The notes under the pieces are model-generated. The model did no database searches. It was given only the letters and a program-made list of their open reading frames with translations, and was not told the DNA's origin. Shown in pieces: positions 7,884 to 16,649 of a stretch of 32,420 bases of DNA (position 1 is its first letter; every line of letters starts with the position of its first letter). Both the position numbers and the translations under genes were made by a program. This DNA comes from a virus, in the IMG/VR virus record IMGVR_UViG_3300034120_001894, positions 1 through 32,420 of that record, one strand, 5' to 3'.

Positions 7884-8758
7884 TGCCGGGATTAACCTGG
7901 ATCGAAGACAAGGCAAGCCGCGCGGCGACCATCGTGCGCGCCGGCACGCGCGGAACGGCTTCCTATACGAAGTCGTTCAAGATTTTCGGTAGCGACGATG
8001 ATCAGGTTGTCCATGCCGACGTTTCGCAGACCGTGATGGATAGCCTCTATTATTGGCAATACCCATACTCCACGGCGCAATGCACGGTCGAATCGTACAC
8101 GCTTTCGTATTTGGGGGATCAGTGCTGGCAACTGACCATCAATTATGAAAAGAAAGGTGCGGACGATGACAACGAACCGGAGCCGCTGAAGCGCGCCCGC
8201 TCATTCGACACGGGCGGCGGCACGCATCACATCACGCAAGCCATTTCGGAATCGCGGTTCGGCACGAACGCGCCCGATCAGAAAAAGGCAATCGGCGTTG
8301 ACGATGAGCGCGTAGGCGGCGTCGATATCGTGGTGCCGGCGCTGCAATGGTCTGAAACCTACGATGTTCCGGCGCAATACGTTACAGCGGAGTGGATCAA
8401 GACCGTGGCTTCCCTCACCGGAACGACGAATGAATCCGCGTTCCGCACGTTCGCAGCCGGCGAGGTGCTTTTTGTGGGGTGCAGCGGGCAACAGGAATGG
8501 GACGAAAAAAAAGGGGATGGGCCTTGGTCGCTCGCGTTTAAGTTTATCGCATCCCCAAACGCCGGATCGGGCGCCACGCTGCCGGCGCTGTCGATTGGCG
8601 ATATTGCAGACATAGAGAAAAAAGGCCACGAATATATGTGGGTGCGGTACGAAGCCGACGTATCACAAAAAACACTCATCAAAAAGCCGCGCCATGTTTA
8701 TGTAAACAAGGTTTACCGCGACGGCGATTTTTCTAAATTGGGAATCGGCACGAACTAA
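7883..8758 (+). CDS. Probable distal tail protein, 291 aa
   Basis: ATG 7883 overlaps the TAA of the tape measure gene (TAATG), so the two are translationally coupled. The protein is beta-rich, with aromatic strands (SLYYWQYPYSTAQCTVESY, QLTINYEKK) and a DTGGGTHHITQAI segment. Genes directly after the tape measure usually encode distal tail or baseplate-hub proteins. I recall similar proteins from planctomycete prophages but know no function. The end DVSQKTLIKKPRHVYVNKVY is basic and strand-like. Confidence 0.6.
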   Translation: MPGLTWIEDKASRAATIVRAGTRGTASYTKSFKIFGSDDDQVVHADVSQTVMDSLYYWQYPYSTAQCTVESYTLSYLGDQCWQLTINYEKKGADDDNEPEPLKRARSFDTGGGTHHITQAISESRFGTNAPDQKKAIGVDDERVGGVDIVVPALQWSETYDVPAQYVTAEWIKTVASLTGTTNESAFRTFAAGEVLFVGCSGQQEWDEKKGDGPWSLAFKFIASPNAGSGATLPALSIGDIADIEKKGHEYMWVRYEADVSQKTLIKKPRHVYVNKVYRDGDFSKLGIGTN

Positions 8759-9546
8759 TGGCGGCGCCAAACGGACGCATTGAGCCGGGGCAGCCGTTGG
8801 AGTCGGCCATTTCGGCGCGCGCGTGGAACCGCGCGCAGGATGCCGCCGATATTGTTCTTGGCGCAGGCGCTGGGATGAATGCGGCGGGGCCGCGGACGGC
8901 GATCGCTCCCTATGTTGTGCTGCCATGCAAAAACAATTCGGCGGAAGATGTTCCGCGGTACGGAGTGCTAGCAATAGAGAGTTTGGAGATTGAGCCTACA
9001 TCAACGGCAAGCGATGCCGAAACGTTGCAATTTCAATCGCAGCCCGTGATTCGCGGCGACTTGCCGTATGGCGAAGAAACGATTGCCGTAATTGCCATCC
9101 AGCCCATCCCCGCCGGCAGCGTTGGCATGGTCGCCGTGTCTGGCGTTGTGCAAGCGCGGATCGATATCAAATCGGCCTCGCATACGCTCGCGACAACGAA
9201 ATACAACGAAGTCGCGGAAATGAAGACTTCCGGCTCCGTTGGGTATCCAATCATCTGGAAACAATCGGGAACCGGCGCCGGAAAATGGGCGCTGGTCATG
9301 CTGTCTTCGCGCGTTTCGCACGTTCCGCAGGGCATCCGGCTGGGCAAGATTTTAAGCACATGGGCCAAGGGATCGACAAAGACAGTCACGCGATACAACG
9401 GCGACGGCACGGAATACGAAGACGAGGATTCTGATCCTACGTTCGAAGCGATTAACCGTTTCGCCACCGTCACGACAACGGCGCCACGCTGGGTGGCGTG
9501 CGCGAACATCGACGGCACATGGCATCTAGTGGCGGCGGAATGCTAA
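8758..9546 (+). CDS. Putative tail tip protein, 262 aa
   Basis: Coupled to the preceding gene by TAATG at 8756-8760. The N-terminal stretch (PNGRIEPGQPLESAISARAWNRAQDAADIVLG, read in parts) is helical and is followed by strands including VVLPCKNNSAEDVPRYGVLAIE and a long beta-rich body. A proline/glycine-turn pattern fits a virion component of the tail tip. No enzymatic motif is visible, and the assignment rests on gene order. Confidence 0.55.
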   Translation: MAAPNGRIEPGQPLESAISARAWNRAQDAADIVLGAGAGMNAAGPRTAIAPYVVLPCKNNSAEDVPRYGVLAIESLEIEPTSTASDAETLQFQSQPVIRGDLPYGEETIAVIAIQPIPAGSVGMVAVSGVVQARIDIKSASHTLATTKYNEVAEMKTSGSVGYPIIWKQSGTGAGKWALVMLSSRVSHVPQGIRLGKILSTWAKGSTKTVTRYNGDGTEYEDEDSDPTFEAINRFATVTTTAPRWVACANIDGTWHLVAAEC

Positions 9547-11960
9547 TCGAAATGCTGGCCGCAATTGCGGCCGATCCAACCGCGGTTCCGCTTTGGCTTG
9601 TGGTCGCACTGGCCGCGGGGATGTACCCCTTTGGATTTATGCTGGGTTCGGAGTGTAGCGCGTGCTGCGGCGCGTGCGGGCAATGCGCCGAGGGAACGCT
9701 GCCGGAAACGTTGACCGTTGCCATTTCGGGCATCCCGTCAACGACGCTCGGCCCGCCGCTTGTCACGCTTTCTTTCTCGTCTTGCTACGGCAGTGGTGCC
9801 GCCGGACACGCCGCGGCGCCGGTGCAGTCAGCGCCGGCCAGCGACTATGAAAATGACCGCGGCCCCATTACGGCCGCAACGGTCACAAACGGCGGCAGCG
9901 GCTACGCGAGGCTGGGGCGCGTGATTCCCACCGTCACAGCGACCGCAGACGGCGGCAGCGGCGCGGAGTTATCCATAACGCTCGCGGCGGCAAAGGACTC
10001 TTGCAACCTTGACTATTGGAAAGTTTCCAAGGTTTCTGTGGTGACCGGTGGCTCGGGGTATGTTGACAATCAATCTATCACCTTTTCGGCTGCGGAGGGC
10101 GATTCGGAACAATCGGCCGCGGTGGCGCGGCTGCAAACAGTTCGCCTTGAGCCGGAAGCAACGATTGAGGTGAGTTCGGAGCAAGGCACAGGCGCGATGA
10201 TAAGCGTATCGTTTGACGCTATCCCAGGCGATCCACCGCAATGGCGCGTCGATAGCGTCACCGTTGATACCGCTGGAGATTTGTACGTTACGGGCGACGT
10301 TGCCACGCTCACTCCATCCACGAACACGATAACCGTGGGGCCGGCTGATTTCTTCGTGAAAGCCGCGCACGCGGAACCCACCGTTTCGGCTTCCGTTTCG
10401 ACCACCGCAGGAACGGGCGCCGCGCTGTCGATCACGCTGGCGCCGGTTGTGTCCTACGATGGATCGGATGCGTGGGAGGTTTCCGCGATCACCATTGAAG
10501 ATGCAGGCAGCGGATACGAGGTCTACAATACGGTCGATGTAATAGCGGATGATGGTATAACTCGGTATTCGTGCTTCGCATGGGTTGAATCCGTTGATGC
10601 TTCCGGCGCCATTCTGTCAATCACGCTATGGAGCGGCGGCGAGTATCTAAAGGGAGGCCCAATCACCGCTGTCGAGGTTACTAACGGCGGCATCTACTAC
10701 GGGGATTCCGGCGAGGCGGATAGTGTCGATATCGATGAAGGCGGCTCTTACTACCGCGAAGATGCGGACGAACCGCCATATGTTGCGGAGGTCACTGCAA
10801 GCGCCTCTAACATTGCCCCAAGCAACGGGAGTGGGGCAGTTCTGTCTGGTGTGGTCGATGACGATCCAGAGAGCGAGACGTTTGGGCAGATCACGGGGGT
10901 CAACGTAGATGAAGGCGGCGACGGTTATCTGGCGCACGAAGTGTTTGAGAGTTGCCTCAACAGGTTCAACGGCCGATCCATCGTCGTGAAGCGGAAATAC
11001 ACATACTGGTCGGCTTCGATCTACGGGTTCTTCCCGATGGCAGGTTCGCCTGACGAATGTACCTACGGATACACATGCGCCAACATCGACAGTTGCGCGT
11101 TGGAAGCCGAAGCCGTGCTAGTGCAGTATCGCGGGCCGGATGAACCAATGACCATCAATCTGTATTTGCATCAACGCGGGCAGGGGAATCTGCCGCTGGG
11201 TGGCGGTTATTTGTATCATGCGGCCTATGGCTACTTCGTAGCATCGGAGAACGTACAGGATTGCTCCGAAATTGACATCACGGCAAACGGCTTGCCAGTT
11301 CCGGCTTGGTCACATCCTGCAACGCAATCGACAGACGGCGCGACGGCGCACGTTCAAAGCGGCGGCGAATACGAGGAAGTGGACGCATGTAGGCGGATTT
11401 CGGCCGAAGACATGAATGCCCTTTACGCCGAAGTCACCTGGGGAGCCTTTTCTTCAAGCAGCGCAGACTCCGGTAGTGGGTGTGGATGGAGTTCGTCCGT
11501 TTCCATTGGTGGACAAGTAGATACCACCGGGCAGTGGTGCGAGGACTGGAAGGATATATTTGCGTCGGTAGGTGGACGATGCTTCGAATACCACGCCTTG
11601 CCTAGCGTCACCCTTCGCATTGTTCGCACTGATACATGCGGATGGGAATGGAACAATCAGCCGGGATGGTTTCAAGACGGTTCTTTTGTGTGTGGCACGA
11701 TTGAGCGGATGGTCGGGTTCGGCGGAAACTGGAACAACACATACCGCCAATGCTTATGGTGCTATCCGATACTTCGTATCGTGCATGACGAAGAAACCAT
11801 GACCCCGATCAGCATTGAACTAGGTGATGCCGTATTTAGCACATGGGGGCCGGGTGCGTGGTGGTTAGAAAACTACGACCCAGAAGGGAAATACATGACC
11901 GAGGATGCTGTCTGCCAAGACCCAGGGAAGCCGACTTTCACCTTCTCGGTGCTGCCGTGA
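9540..11960 (+). CDS. Large repeat-containing tail fibre/adhesin-like protein
   Basis: From ATG 9540 (overlapping the previous gene by 7 nt, GGCGGCGG upstream) the protein has 806 residues; an earlier GTG at 9498 is possible. Residues about 15-35 form a hydrophobic segment (VPLWLVVALAAGMYPFGFML), followed at once by a Cys cluster (CSACCGACGQC). Residues 110-465 contain about seven repeats centred on GGSGY or variants (118, 170, 246, 323, 384, 402, 460), separated by ALSITL-type strands. The C-terminal half is rich in Trp, Tyr, Cys and Gly, as in receptor-binding domains. A host-contact role is inferred from position and composition. Confidence 0.65.
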   Translation: MLIEMLAAIAADPTAVPLWLVVALAAGMYPFGFMLGSECSACCGACGQCAEGTLPETLTVAISGIPSTTLGPPLVTLSFSSCYGSGAAGHAAAPVQSAPASDYENDRGPITAATVTNGGSGYARLGRVIPTVTATADGGSGAELSITLAAAKDSCNLDYWKVSKVSVVTGGSGYVDNQSITFSAAEGDSEQSAAVARLQTVRLEPEATIEVSSEQGTGAMISVSFDAIPGDPPQWRVDSVTVDTAGDLYVTGDVATLTPSTNTITVGPADFFVKAAHAEPTVSASVSTTAGTGAALSITLAPVVSYDGSDAWEVSAITIEDAGSGYEVYNTVDVIADDGITRYSCFAWVESVDASGAILSITLWSGGEYLKGGPITAVEVTNGGIYYGDSGEADSVDIDEGGSYYREDADEPPYVAEVTASASNIAPSNGSGAVLSGVVDDDPESETFGQITGVNVDEGGDGYLAHEVFESCLNRFNGRSIVVKRKYTYWSASIYGFFPMAGSPDECTYGYTCANIDSCALEAEAVLVQYRGPDEPMTINLYLHQRGQGNLPLGGGYLYHAAYGYFVASENVQDCSEIDITANGLPVPAWSHPATQSTDGATAHVQSGGEYEEVDACRRISAEDMNALYAEVTWGAFSSSSADSGSGCGWSSSVSIGGQVDTTGQWCEDWKDIFASVGGRCFEYHALPSVTLRIVRTDTCGWEWNNQPGWFQDGSFVCGTIERMVGFGGNWNNTYRQCLWCYPILRIVHDEETMTPISIELGDAVFSTWGPGAWWLENYDPEGKYMTEDAVCQDPGKPTFTFSVLP

Positions 11961-12328
11961 TTCGCTGCCACCGAAAGCACCTTGAAGCGCGGTGCGAGCA
12001 GCGTGGCTATACGCTCGCGGAGGTGATGCCGTGCGTGGTCGAGCAGGACGGCGACCGCTGGCTCGTTGACGTTGACCACCCTGCCTACCCGCGGCCGAAA
12101 ACTGACGATTGGAGGCCGATTGACGTTGGCGCGCTGGTGGAGCGCGGGCTTACCGCGATCGGCATCACGCAAGAGCGCGTCGAGAAATGGACGCGAACGG
12201 CCGGCAGGCCGGGGGGCTGCGGCTGCGCCGCCCGAAAGCGGTGGCTTACGGAGGCCGGGAACCGTGCGCAATATGCGGTCAGGGATGCCGCGAGGGCCGC
12301 GCAGCACTTCTATTTCGGCTCGCACTAG
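11957..12328 (+). CDS. Conserved small phage protein with C-terminal Cys pair, 123 aa
   Basis: GTG at 11957 overlaps the previous TGA (GTGA); a longer frame upstream only reads through the preceding gene. The N-terminus IRCHRKHLEARCEQRGYTLAEVMPCVV, read in two parts, plus DGDRWLVDVDHPAYP resembles a short domain I recall from planctomycete prophages. The centre ALVERGLTAIGITQERVEKW looks like a helical hairpin, and CGCAARKRW forms a small Cys motif. Function unknown; the Cys residues may bind metal. Confidence 0.65.
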   Translation: MIRCHRKHLEARCEQRGYTLAEVMPCVVEQDGDRWLVDVDHPAYPRPKTDDWRPIDVGALVERGLTAIGITQERVEKWTRTAGRPGGCGCAARKRWLTEAGNRAQYAVRDAARAAQHFYFGSH

Positions 12329-12361
12329 ACCGGCCGGAACCCCTCCGCGGCCCCGTATAAC
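12326..12361 (+). promoter_or_regulatory. Candidate late promoter-like element, copy 2
   Basis: TAGACC (12326-12331, including the TAG stop of the upstream gene) and TATAAC (12356-12361) are 24 nt apart. TATAAC ends 6 nt before ATG 12368, so a transcript starting at the usual distance would be leaderless. Compare 2469-2503 and 14282-14316. Confidence 0.3.
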
Positions 12362-12367
12362 CGCGGC

Positions 12368-12646
12368 ATGGCTAGCGCGCGGACGATCTACGTTAACGGC
12401 GAGCGCTGGACGATTCGCCATTGCCGCGTACCAAAAACGATACACGGCGATTGTGACTACAACACGCGCACTATCCGCGTGTCGAGCAAACTCCACGGCG
12501 AAGATTTCCTAAACGTGTTGCTACACGAATGGATACACGCGCGGTGGCCTGATTTCTCCGAATCCGTGGTTTCGGAATCCGCGGACGAACTTTCCGCGGT
12601 CATTCACGCCTACCGCTTCCGGCAGCCTGACGATCAAGAGGATTAA
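12368..12646 (+). CDS. Small SprT-like HExxH metallopeptidase-type protein
   Basis: 92 residues. HEWIH at residues 53-57 is a zinc HExxH motif, preceded by a hydrophobic helix (FLNVLL) and followed by an acidic helix (SESADELSAVI) that could supply a third ligand. The preceding strands (RTIRVSSKLHGEDF) match the layout of short SprT-like/ImmA-like metallopeptidase domains. The gene is followed immediately by the metallophosphoesterase gene (stop 12646, start 12647). Whether it is active, and on what, is unknown. Confidence 0.65.
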   Translation: MASARTIYVNGERWTIRHCRVPKTIHGDCDYNTRTIRVSSKLHGEDFLNVLLHEWIHARWPDFSESVVSESADELSAVIHAYRFRQPDDQED

Positions 12647-13642
12647 ATGCCACTCGACCCGATCGCGCGAATTGCGCAACGCATCATCGCTCGCTACCCT
12701 GACCATCCGGCGCGATCGCTCGCGCGGGCGCTGGTCGAGAAATCAAACGGCGCGATTACGCTAGACGCGGCGCGCTCGCGGGTGCGCCGCGAACTTGGGT
12801 TGATAAACAACAAGGGGCGCAAACAGCCGGCATTCAAACGCGCCCCGCGCGAGCCTGGGCAGGGCATCGCGGCCCCGGTTTCCGTGGCGAAGCCGTGGCT
12901 GCGATATGAGTTCCCCGCAACCGGCCCCGTTGGCATCTTGTCGGATATCCACATTCCCTACCATTCCGATTTCGCGCTCGCGGCTGCGGTGGCAAAACTC
13001 AAGCGTGATAAGGTGCGCGGCATCCTCATCAACGGGGATGCGGTTGATTTCTATTCGATTTCGCGATGGGAAAAGAATCCCGCGGAACGCGATTTCAAAC
13101 GCGAACTAGATCAGTCGCGCCAATTTTTCGCGTGGCTGCGGCAAGAGTTCCGCCGGATTCCGATCGTTCTCAAATTGGGAAACCATGAGGAACGTTGGCA
13201 ATCGTGGCTCTTTCAGCATGCGCCGGAAATCTCCGATATGCCGGAAATGGGGCTATCGAATTGGCTGCATCTTGCGCGACACGGCATCGATCTAGTCGAG
13301 GATCAACGCCCGGTCATGCTGGGAAAACTCACCGTGCTGCACGGCCACGAATTGCCGCGGCAACTTGCGTCCCCCGTCAACGCCGCGCGGGGCGCGTGGG
13401 TGCGGACAAAAACAACCGTGCTAGTCGGGCATCATCACCGCACCAGCGGACACAGTGAGCCGAATATGTGGCACGAAGAAACGTTTTCGTGGTCTTGCGG
13501 CTGCCTTGCTGACCTCACCCCGGCCTATTCGGTTATCAACTCTTGGAATCATGGCTTCGCCATTTGCGACGTTGGCGCCGGCGGTTCCTTCGATGTGCGC
13601 AACTATCGCATTGCCGACGATGGTTCGGTTAGGTCTTCCTAA
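12647..13642 (+). CDS. Calcineurin-like metallophosphoesterase
   Basis: 331 residues, starting on the base after the previous stop. All main metal-binding motifs are visible: DIH at 100-102, GD at 130-131, GNHE at 178-181, HGHE at 232-235 and GHHHR at 261-265. An N-terminal part (about 1-90) carries a helical, HTH-like region (ITLDAARSRVRRELG), so the protein may bind DNA. Family members hydrolyse phosphodiesters or phosphomonoesters with two metal ions; phage versions may process nucleic acid. Substrate unknown. Confidence 0.85.
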   Translation: MPLDPIARIAQRIIARYPDHPARSLARALVEKSNGAITLDAARSRVRRELGLINNKGRKQPAFKRAPREPGQGIAAPVSVAKPWLRYEFPATGPVGILSDIHIPYHSDFALAAAVAKLKRDKVRGILINGDAVDFYSISRWEKNPAERDFKRELDQSRQFFAWLRQEFRRIPIVLKLGNHEERWQSWLFQHAPEISDMPEMGLSNWLHLARHGIDLVEDQRPVMLGKLTVLHGHELPRQLASPVNAARGAWVRTKTTVLVGHHHRTSGHSEPNMWHEETFSWSCGCLADLTPAYSVINSWNHGFAICDVGAGGSFDVRNYRIADDGSVRSS

Positions 13643-13672
13643 ACTCTGGCATTGCAGGGCTTCGCGTGGATA

Positions 13673-14284
13673 ATGGCGCTGCCGTATAAACTCAATGACG
13701 AGTATTTCGCGGCAGCCAAGCGCCGCGCGTTGCGGTTCGCGGGCTGCCTTGACGCGGGAACGTCTGGCAGCCTCGCGGCCGATGTGCTGCGGTTGCTGGG
13801 CTATATCGATGGGCTGCAAAAGGAGTTGCAAGCGATGAAACTAGACACGCAAGCCGGCATCCTGCCGCCGGTCGCGGAAGCGGCCACGGATGCCCACCCT
13901 TCCGATTGGATTCTGCGCGGGGATCGCGAGTTGCGAGCCGGCCGCGAGGAACCGCGCGAGCCGGCGCCGCGGATGCTGGGGGATGGGCTAACCGCGGCTG
14001 CCGAAAGCGAGGCGGAACGGCTGTTGCGGCTGGCCGCGGACACGACGCGCGAACGGCGGGCGAACTACTCGCCGCCGCGCGAGCATTTCGCGCGGACGGT
14101 TGGCGCGATCAATGCAATTTTCGCGGCGAAACTCCGCGAGCCGTTCACGGCTGCGGATTGGGCTTTGATTATGATTCTCGACAAAGCCGCGCGGCATCAA
14201 GGCGACCGGAAAACGAACGATACCCCCGTCGATATCGCGGGCTATGCCGGCTGCCTTGCCGAATGCGAAGCCGGCGAACCATAG
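13673..14284 (+). CDS. DUF6378-type phage protein
   Basis: From ATG 13673 the protein has 203 residues; a TTG at 13652 would add seven. The C-terminal 80 residues carry the pattern RRANYSPPREHFARTVGAI, FTAADWALIMILDKAARH and VDIAGYAGCLAE. This resembles the DUF6378 family often found in phages, with a conserved arrangement of His, Asp and Lys in helices. The N-terminal part is helical and acidic/proline-rich. Function is not established; an all-alpha fold like nucleotide pyrophosphatases is possible. Confidence 0.68.
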   Translation: MALPYKLNDEYFAAAKRRALRFAGCLDAGTSGSLAADVLRLLGYIDGLQKELQAMKLDTQAGILPPVAEAATDAHPSDWILRGDRELRAGREEPREPAPRMLGDGLTAAAESEAERLLRLAADTTRERRANYSPPREHFARTVGAINAIFAAKLREPFTAADWALIMILDKAARHQGDRKTNDTPVDIAGYAGCLAECEAGEP

Positions 14285-14316
14285 ACCGGCCCACCGTAGC
14301 CCCCCGCGCGTAGGCT
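14282..14316 (+). promoter_or_regulatory. Candidate late promoter-like element, copy 3
   Basis: TAGACC (14282-14287, including the upstream TAG stop) and TAGGCT (14311-14316) are 23 nt apart, as at 2469-2503. The next SD (GGAGG, 14323-14327) follows at once. Confidence 0.3.
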
Positions 14317-14334
14317 GAACGCGGAGGCGCTGGC

Positions 14335-14565
14335 GTGATTTCGCGTTGGAACCATTGGCGCCGCGGAGGCGCTGACGGGCGCGAAGCGATCGCCGCTGCC
14401 GGCGAATCGCAATCGGCAGTCAGCGACTACACGGTATCGCATAACTGTTGGGGCAAGATCACAAGCCGCCCGCGGCTGACGCGGAGCGACCTTGAATATC
14501 TGGCCTGGAAACTGGGCTGCACGGTCGAGGCTGTTAAGCGGGCAATCGCGGAAGGGCTGTTGTAA
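14335..14565 (+). CDS. Small basic protein, 76 aa, unknown
   Basis: GTG 14335 is preceded by GGAGG at 14323-14327, 7 nt away. The second half (TRSDLEYLAWKLGCTVEAVKRAIAEGLL, read in parts) looks like a helix-turn-helix or UBA-like three-helix unit. Its stop overlaps the next start (TAATG). It may be a small DNA-binding or virion protein. Confidence 0.6.
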   Translation: MISRWNHWRRGGADGREAIAAAGESQSAVSDYTVSHNCWGKITSRPRLTRSDLEYLAWKLGCTVEAVKRAIAEGLL

Positions 14566-15074
14566 TGGCGGATTCCACAAGCGACGTTTTCAGCGGATCG
14601 ATTGCTACGCGGATGCAATGGGCGCGGGTCGATACGCAGGAAAACGGATCGATCACCAATCGAAACGTAGTCAGCGCGACCTACTCCATCGGTGACGGTT
14701 CCGGCACGGGCGCGGCCGATGTGGTCTGGGCCGATAGCCGCACGATCCCCGCAGAGTCGATTGACGCCATCGATCTGTTGTCGCTGACGCAAACGACGCT
14801 CGGCGTGTCCGTGCCTTGCACGATTCGGCAACTCCGCGCGGTGCGCATCGTCAACGCGGAAACGGAGCCGGGAATGTCGATCCGCGTGGGCGCCGACGCG
14901 ACCGGCGAAACCTACGCATTCGAAGTTGGCCCAGGCTCCGAAATGCTGTCGATCAATAACGCGGACGCATGGCCGGTTGACGCGGCAAATAGCGTGCTGC
15001 GGATCGCGAACATCAATACCGATCCGGTTTCGTATTCGATCGTGCTGATCGGAACATCGGTCGAAGCGGAGTAG
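14565..15074 (+). CDS. Beta-rich virion-type protein, 169 aa
   Basis: Coupled to the upstream gene by TAATG. The protein is a strand-rich domain with little Cys or charge clustering. It resembles the next gene product in layout: an N-terminal TATYSIGDGSGTGAADV-like segment, an IPAESIDAIDLLSL turn, RQLRAVRIVN and a C-terminal PVSYSIVLIG strand. Such paired small beta proteins are commonly decoration or fibre accessories. Function not known. Confidence 0.58.
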   Translation: MADSTSDVFSGSIATRMQWARVDTQENGSITNRNVVSATYSIGDGSGTGAADVVWADSRTIPAESIDAIDLLSLTQTTLGVSVPCTIRQLRAVRIVNAETEPGMSIRVGADATGETYAFEVGPGSEMLSINNADAWPVDAANSVLRIANINTDPVSYSIVLIGTSVEAE

Positions 15075-15080
15075 CCCCGT

Positions 15081-15581
15081 ATGCCGTCCACGTTTTCGCT
15101 GTCGGGCTTGCTGCGATTGGTGCCGCGGTGGGTTGACGATCTGACCGCAACCGCCGTTACCGATACGGCAACCGTGGTGCAATCGATCGCGCTTACGCAT
15201 GGCAGCGCCGCAGGGCAGGCGAATGCCTATTGGCGCGATCTGGTCGCGATCCCGGCCGGCGATTCGGTCACGCTGGATTTATACGCGCTGCCTATGGTCG
15301 CGTTCGGCGGAACGGGTACGGTCGCGCTGTGGAAAGTCAAAATGCTCGCGGTGATCAACCGTTCCGCAGCCGCCGCGGTTTCGTTTGGCGAAGCGGACGC
15401 GGATCGCTGGGCCGGCTATAGCGCCGGGGCTATCGCGCTGCCGGCCGGCGCCACGCTGTTCGCGCTGGATGCCGCGAGCGGCTACACGGTCAGCGGTTCG
15501 TCGCGAAAAGTTGTAATCGAAAACCTTTCCACAACCGCTGCCGCGTCCGTGGATATCTATATAGCGGGAGTCTTAGATTGA
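15081..15581 (+). CDS. Beta-rich virion-type protein, paralogue of the preceding gene
   Basis: 166 residues. It parallels the previous product: AYWRDLVAIPAGDSVTLDLYALP matches the IPAES..DLLSL block, KMLAVINRS matches LRAVRIVN, and both end in a SVDIYIAGV-type strand. This indicates an old tandem duplication. Likely a structural accessory protein; no enzyme motif is seen. Confidence 0.58.
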   Translation: MPSTFSLSGLLRLVPRWVDDLTATAVTDTATVVQSIALTHGSAAGQANAYWRDLVAIPAGDSVTLDLYALPMVAFGGTGTVALWKVKMLAVINRSAAAAVSFGEADADRWAGYSAGAIALPAGATLFALDAASGYTVSGSSRKVVIENLSTTAAASVDIYIAGVLD

Positions 15582-15949
15582 TTAGCGAAGCCCCCACCAC
15601 CGCAGCCCGCGACCAATTGGGATTCGAAGACAAGTTGGGCGCGTTCCTCGCTATTGCGAGGCTCAAGGCTTACGGTGGAATCACCGTCGCGGAGTTCGGG
15701 GAATTACTCATCGCGGCTATGCGGATGGCGATTGCCGCCGTCGATGCGCTGCCGTCAGACGGCGCCGCGAAAAAGGCAATGGTAATCGCCGCCGTTGGCG
15801 TGGTCTTCGATTCGCTTGCTGATTACGCGGTGCCGGCGCTCGCTTATCCGTTTTGGATCGTGGCGCGGCCTGCCGTGCGGTCGCTGGTGCTGATGTTTGC
15901 GGCCGGCGCCATCGAATCCCTGTTGCCGCTGGTGAGGCTCGCGAAATGA
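15578..15949 (+). CDS. Small hydrophobic helical protein, 123 aa
   Basis: TTG 15578 overlaps the preceding TGA and has GGGAG at about 15567-15571, so this unusual start is preferred over ATG 15720, which would lose the first third. The second half contains hydrophobic helices (AMVIAAVGVVFDSL, VRSLVLMFAAGAIESLLPLV) that could span or lie on a membrane. With its neighbours it forms a run of small membrane-type proteins, a usual setting for holin or lysis genes. Function unassigned. Confidence 0.52.
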   Translation: MISEAPTTAARDQLGFEDKLGAFLAIARLKAYGGITVAEFGELLIAAMRMAIAAVDALPSDGAAKKAMVIAAVGVVFDSLADYAVPALAYPFWIVARPAVRSLVLMFAAGAIESLLPLVRLAK

Positions 15950-16191
15950 CGATTGCTCTAGCCCTTGCTGCGGCTGCCGTGGCGCTTTGGCCGATGCGGG
16001 CTGCCGCGCTGCCGTTCCGGCTGCCCGCCCCGGTTGTCCCCTCGCCGGCGCACGCCGGCTACGCAGACGCAATCCAAGCGCTTTCCGTTGTGCGCGGGCG
16101 GTTGCTGGCTACCGAATTGCTGGGGGACAAGGAGCGCTCCGCCGTCGATGCGTTGACGCTGGCGCTGGTCAACGGGAGTGATCGCGTATGA
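15946..16191 (+). CDS. Short signal-peptide or membrane protein, 81 aa
   Basis: ATG 15946 overlaps the TGA of the previous gene (ATGA). Residues 1-22 (MTIALALAAAAVALWPMRAAA) are a hydrophobic segment like a signal peptide, with a possible cleavage at AAA-L. The rest is helical (YADAIQALSVVRGRLLATELL). It ends with another ATGA overlap to the next gene. Exported or membrane-attached; possibly a lysis accessory. Confidence 0.55.
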   Translation: MTIALALAAAAVALWPMRAAALPFRLPAPVVPSPAHAGYADAIQALSVVRGRLLATELLGDKERSAVDALTLALVNGSDRV

Positions 16192-16649
16192 ACGCACGCA
16201 CGCGGTACATTCTCGCGCTCGCGCTCGCGGCCGGCGCGTTGCTTTCGTATCTGTCGAATGCCGGCAGCCGCGCTCCCACGCCGGCGCCGCTGCCGGAAAA
16301 CGATGTGCAGTTGCGCGGGCGATTCATCGGCCCCACCGCCAGCGCAGACGCGGCTACGCTGTCGGCGCTGACCGACGAACTGGGGGCGGTGGTCGAATAT
16401 GACGGGATGCAACCGGAACCGCGGTTGCGGACGGGGGCCGCGCTGGACGATCTGCGGATGTGCGCCCGCGAAATCCGCCTTCGCGGCGATTCGCTCGGCG
16501 CGCGGCAGCCGAAGGTGCGAGCGGAAATCGATCGGTACATGACCGACACGCTGGGAACCGATGGCGGGCCAATCACGCCAGAGCAGCGGGCGCAATGGGT
16601 AGCCGCGTTCCGCACGATCGCGAGGGCTGCGGCCGATGCGGCGCGATAG
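16188..16649 (+). CDS. Membrane-anchored protein of unknown function, 153 aa
   Basis: ATG 16188 overlaps the previous stop. Residues 6-25 (RYILALALAAGALLSYL) form one membrane segment or uncleaved signal, followed by a Pro-rich linker and a soluble helical domain (residues 50-153). Its end overlaps the next gene by 14 nt. The arrangement resembles spanin-like or exported lysis proteins, but no lipobox Cys is present after the segment, so that is speculative. Confidence 0.55.
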   Translation: MNARTRYILALALAAGALLSYLSNAGSRAPTPAPLPENDVQLRGRFIGPTASADAATLSALTDELGAVVEYDGMQPEPRLRTGAALDDLRMCAREIRLRGDSLGARQPKVRAEIDRYMTDTLGTDGGPITPEQRAQWVAAFRTIARAAADAAR

